From positions 1,054,001 through 1,118,000 of the forward strand of contig OY969916.1 of NCBI GenBank assembly GCA_963704535.1: a stretch of DNA of 64,000 nucleotides. Direction: 5' to 3'. Origin of the DNA: G963704535 sp963704535. Its GTDB lineage: Bacteria > Chloroflexota > Chloroflexia > Chloroflexales > Roseiflexaceae. A program made the translations under genes and the position numbers. Shown here piece by piece: positions 63,437 to 64,000 of this stretch. The notes beneath the pieces were generated by a model, which was not told the origin of the DNA, ran no database searches, and saw nothing but the letters and a program-made list of their open reading frames with translations. Numbering within the stretch: the first letter of the stretch is position 1; every line of letters begins with the position of its first letter.

Positions 63437-63532
63437 GTCTAACAACAGGTTCCAGCCGACCGCTGCGCGAGATCGTTGCTTTTAGTAGGCGTCTCGTGCA
63501 GCGCGCTTGCGGCTGAACCCAAGCCGTTAGCC
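63437..63532 (+). other. attC-like integron recombination site
   Basis: GTCTAAC (63437-63443) fits the R'' box (RYYYAAC); GTTAGCC (63526-63532) fits R' (GTTRRRY) except one position. Inner arms GGTTCCAGCCG (63448-63458) and CGGCTGAACC (63510-63519) pair with one unpaired C, i.e. an extrahelical base. The inner stem continues CGCTGCGCGAG against CTCGTGCAGCG. Length is 96 bp, in the normal attC range. No second attC or integrase gene is seen in the window. Confidence 0.65.
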
Positions 63533-63583
63533 CGCCTTACCGCACCACCCGGCCCTCAAAACACACATTGGCAGGAGAACGTC

Positions 63584-64000
63584 ATGCACTCAACCGATAA
63601 GCCGATGTCCCTGGTCATGAGAGTGACCTTCTGGTTGGTCGCGCTCAACGCCTTGGCCGGGGCCGTGTCCCTGCTCTTCTTTCCCACGCGCACCGACGCT
63701 TTCTTCTTCTGGGAAATCAAACCAGCGCTCAATGCCGCGCTCTTCGGCGCGCTCTACCTCGGTGGCGCGGTCGTGGTCGCGTGGGTGGCCTATCAGGGCG
63801 CTTGGGAACCTGCCCGTTTCCTCATCCCGGTGCTCGTCACAGCGGGCTTCTTGATCTCCGTGATTACTCTGCTACATCTCGATCGCTTTGTCCCCGGCAT
63901 CAAGTTGACCTACTGGCTGGTGATTTACGTCGGCGCACCATTACTGGCCCTGGCGTTCTATGTCCAGCATGAGCGCGGAGGGGCCAATTGGGCGGTCAGC
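63584..64000 (+). CDS. Membrane protein, 3' end outside window
   Basis: An open frame of 139 codons from ATG 63584 to the window end, with AGGAG at 63573-63577. Four hydrophobic segments are seen: VTFWLVALNALAGAVSLLFF, ALYLGGAVVVAWVAYQG, FLIPVLVTAGFLISVITLL and WLVIYVGAPLLALAFYV. No family is recognised. The gene follows the attC-like site, and its composition also differs from neighbours, so it may be a cassette gene or a resident gene downstream of one. Confidence 0.6.
   Translation, partial: MHSTDKPMSLVMRVTFWLVALNALAGAVSLLFFPTRTDAFFFWEIKPALNAALFGALYLGGAVVVAWVAYQGAWEPARFLIPVLVTAGFLISVITLLHLDRFVPGIKLTYWLVIYVGAPLLALAFYVQHERGGANWAVS

Overview
This 64 kb window is high-GC bacterial DNA. Its content fits a filamentous or phototroph-related member of the Chloroflexota (Chloroflexia/Roseiflexus-like). 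The signs are proline/alanine-rich lipoprotein linkers, a signal-peptide-bearing FTR1 iron permease, GT-C membrane proteins, a STAND NTPase and very many short tandem-repeat islands. The assignment is an inference; there is no rRNA in the window, and I recognised no tRNA or CRISPR array.

Layout. 1-3841 (minus): nuoF and nuoG of respiratory complex I, separated by a Uma2-family nuclease gene. 4094-8568 (plus): an iron-uptake operon (EfeO-like lipoprotein, FTR1/EfeU permease, and a free-standing copy of the permease's periplasmic domain) behind a promoter overlapping a DtxR-like box. 8666-14089: a secreted FG-GAP protein, a beta-lactamase-fold lipoprotein and a DUF4139-like protein. 14188-20352: housekeeping singles (EamA transporter, O-methyltransferase, cupin, PfpI/DJ-1, M20 amidohydrolase, a toxin-antitoxin pair, HAD hydrolase). 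20562-25979: a secreted SBBP-repeat protein, a two-gene AT-richer island and a metallo-beta-lactamase-fold hydrolase. 26060-35436: TPR proteins, a Ser/Thr kinase, a metallophosphoesterase with a small Trm112-like protein, trpF behind a NYN-LOTUS protein. 35715-45817 (minus): a complete ECF transporter (S, T, double ATPase), parB-tgt, a degenerate receiver, a lipid kinase and oligoendopeptidase F. 46161-52101: a ~1,980-residue STAND-transmembrane-TPR protein. 52230-61825: GT-C-type membrane proteins, a SEC-C protein and an M29-like peptidase. 61955-64000: a phospholipase D-like gene, an attC-like site and a truncated membrane protein gene, all of foreign character.

Two features run through the whole window. 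First, intergenic gaps are filled with 7-bp (sometimes 8-bp) tandem repeats in inverted pairs and with at least three palindromic repeat families. The same elements also sit in frame inside conserved genes (tgt, the kinase, the ECF ATPase, two GT-C proteins, the DUF4139-like protein), where they are translated as extra peptide. Second, about nineteen single-base frame disruptions, mostly +1, break otherwise conserved genes. They look like assembly or sequencing error rather than decay, and I have annotated the affected genes as reconstructed full-length CDSs.
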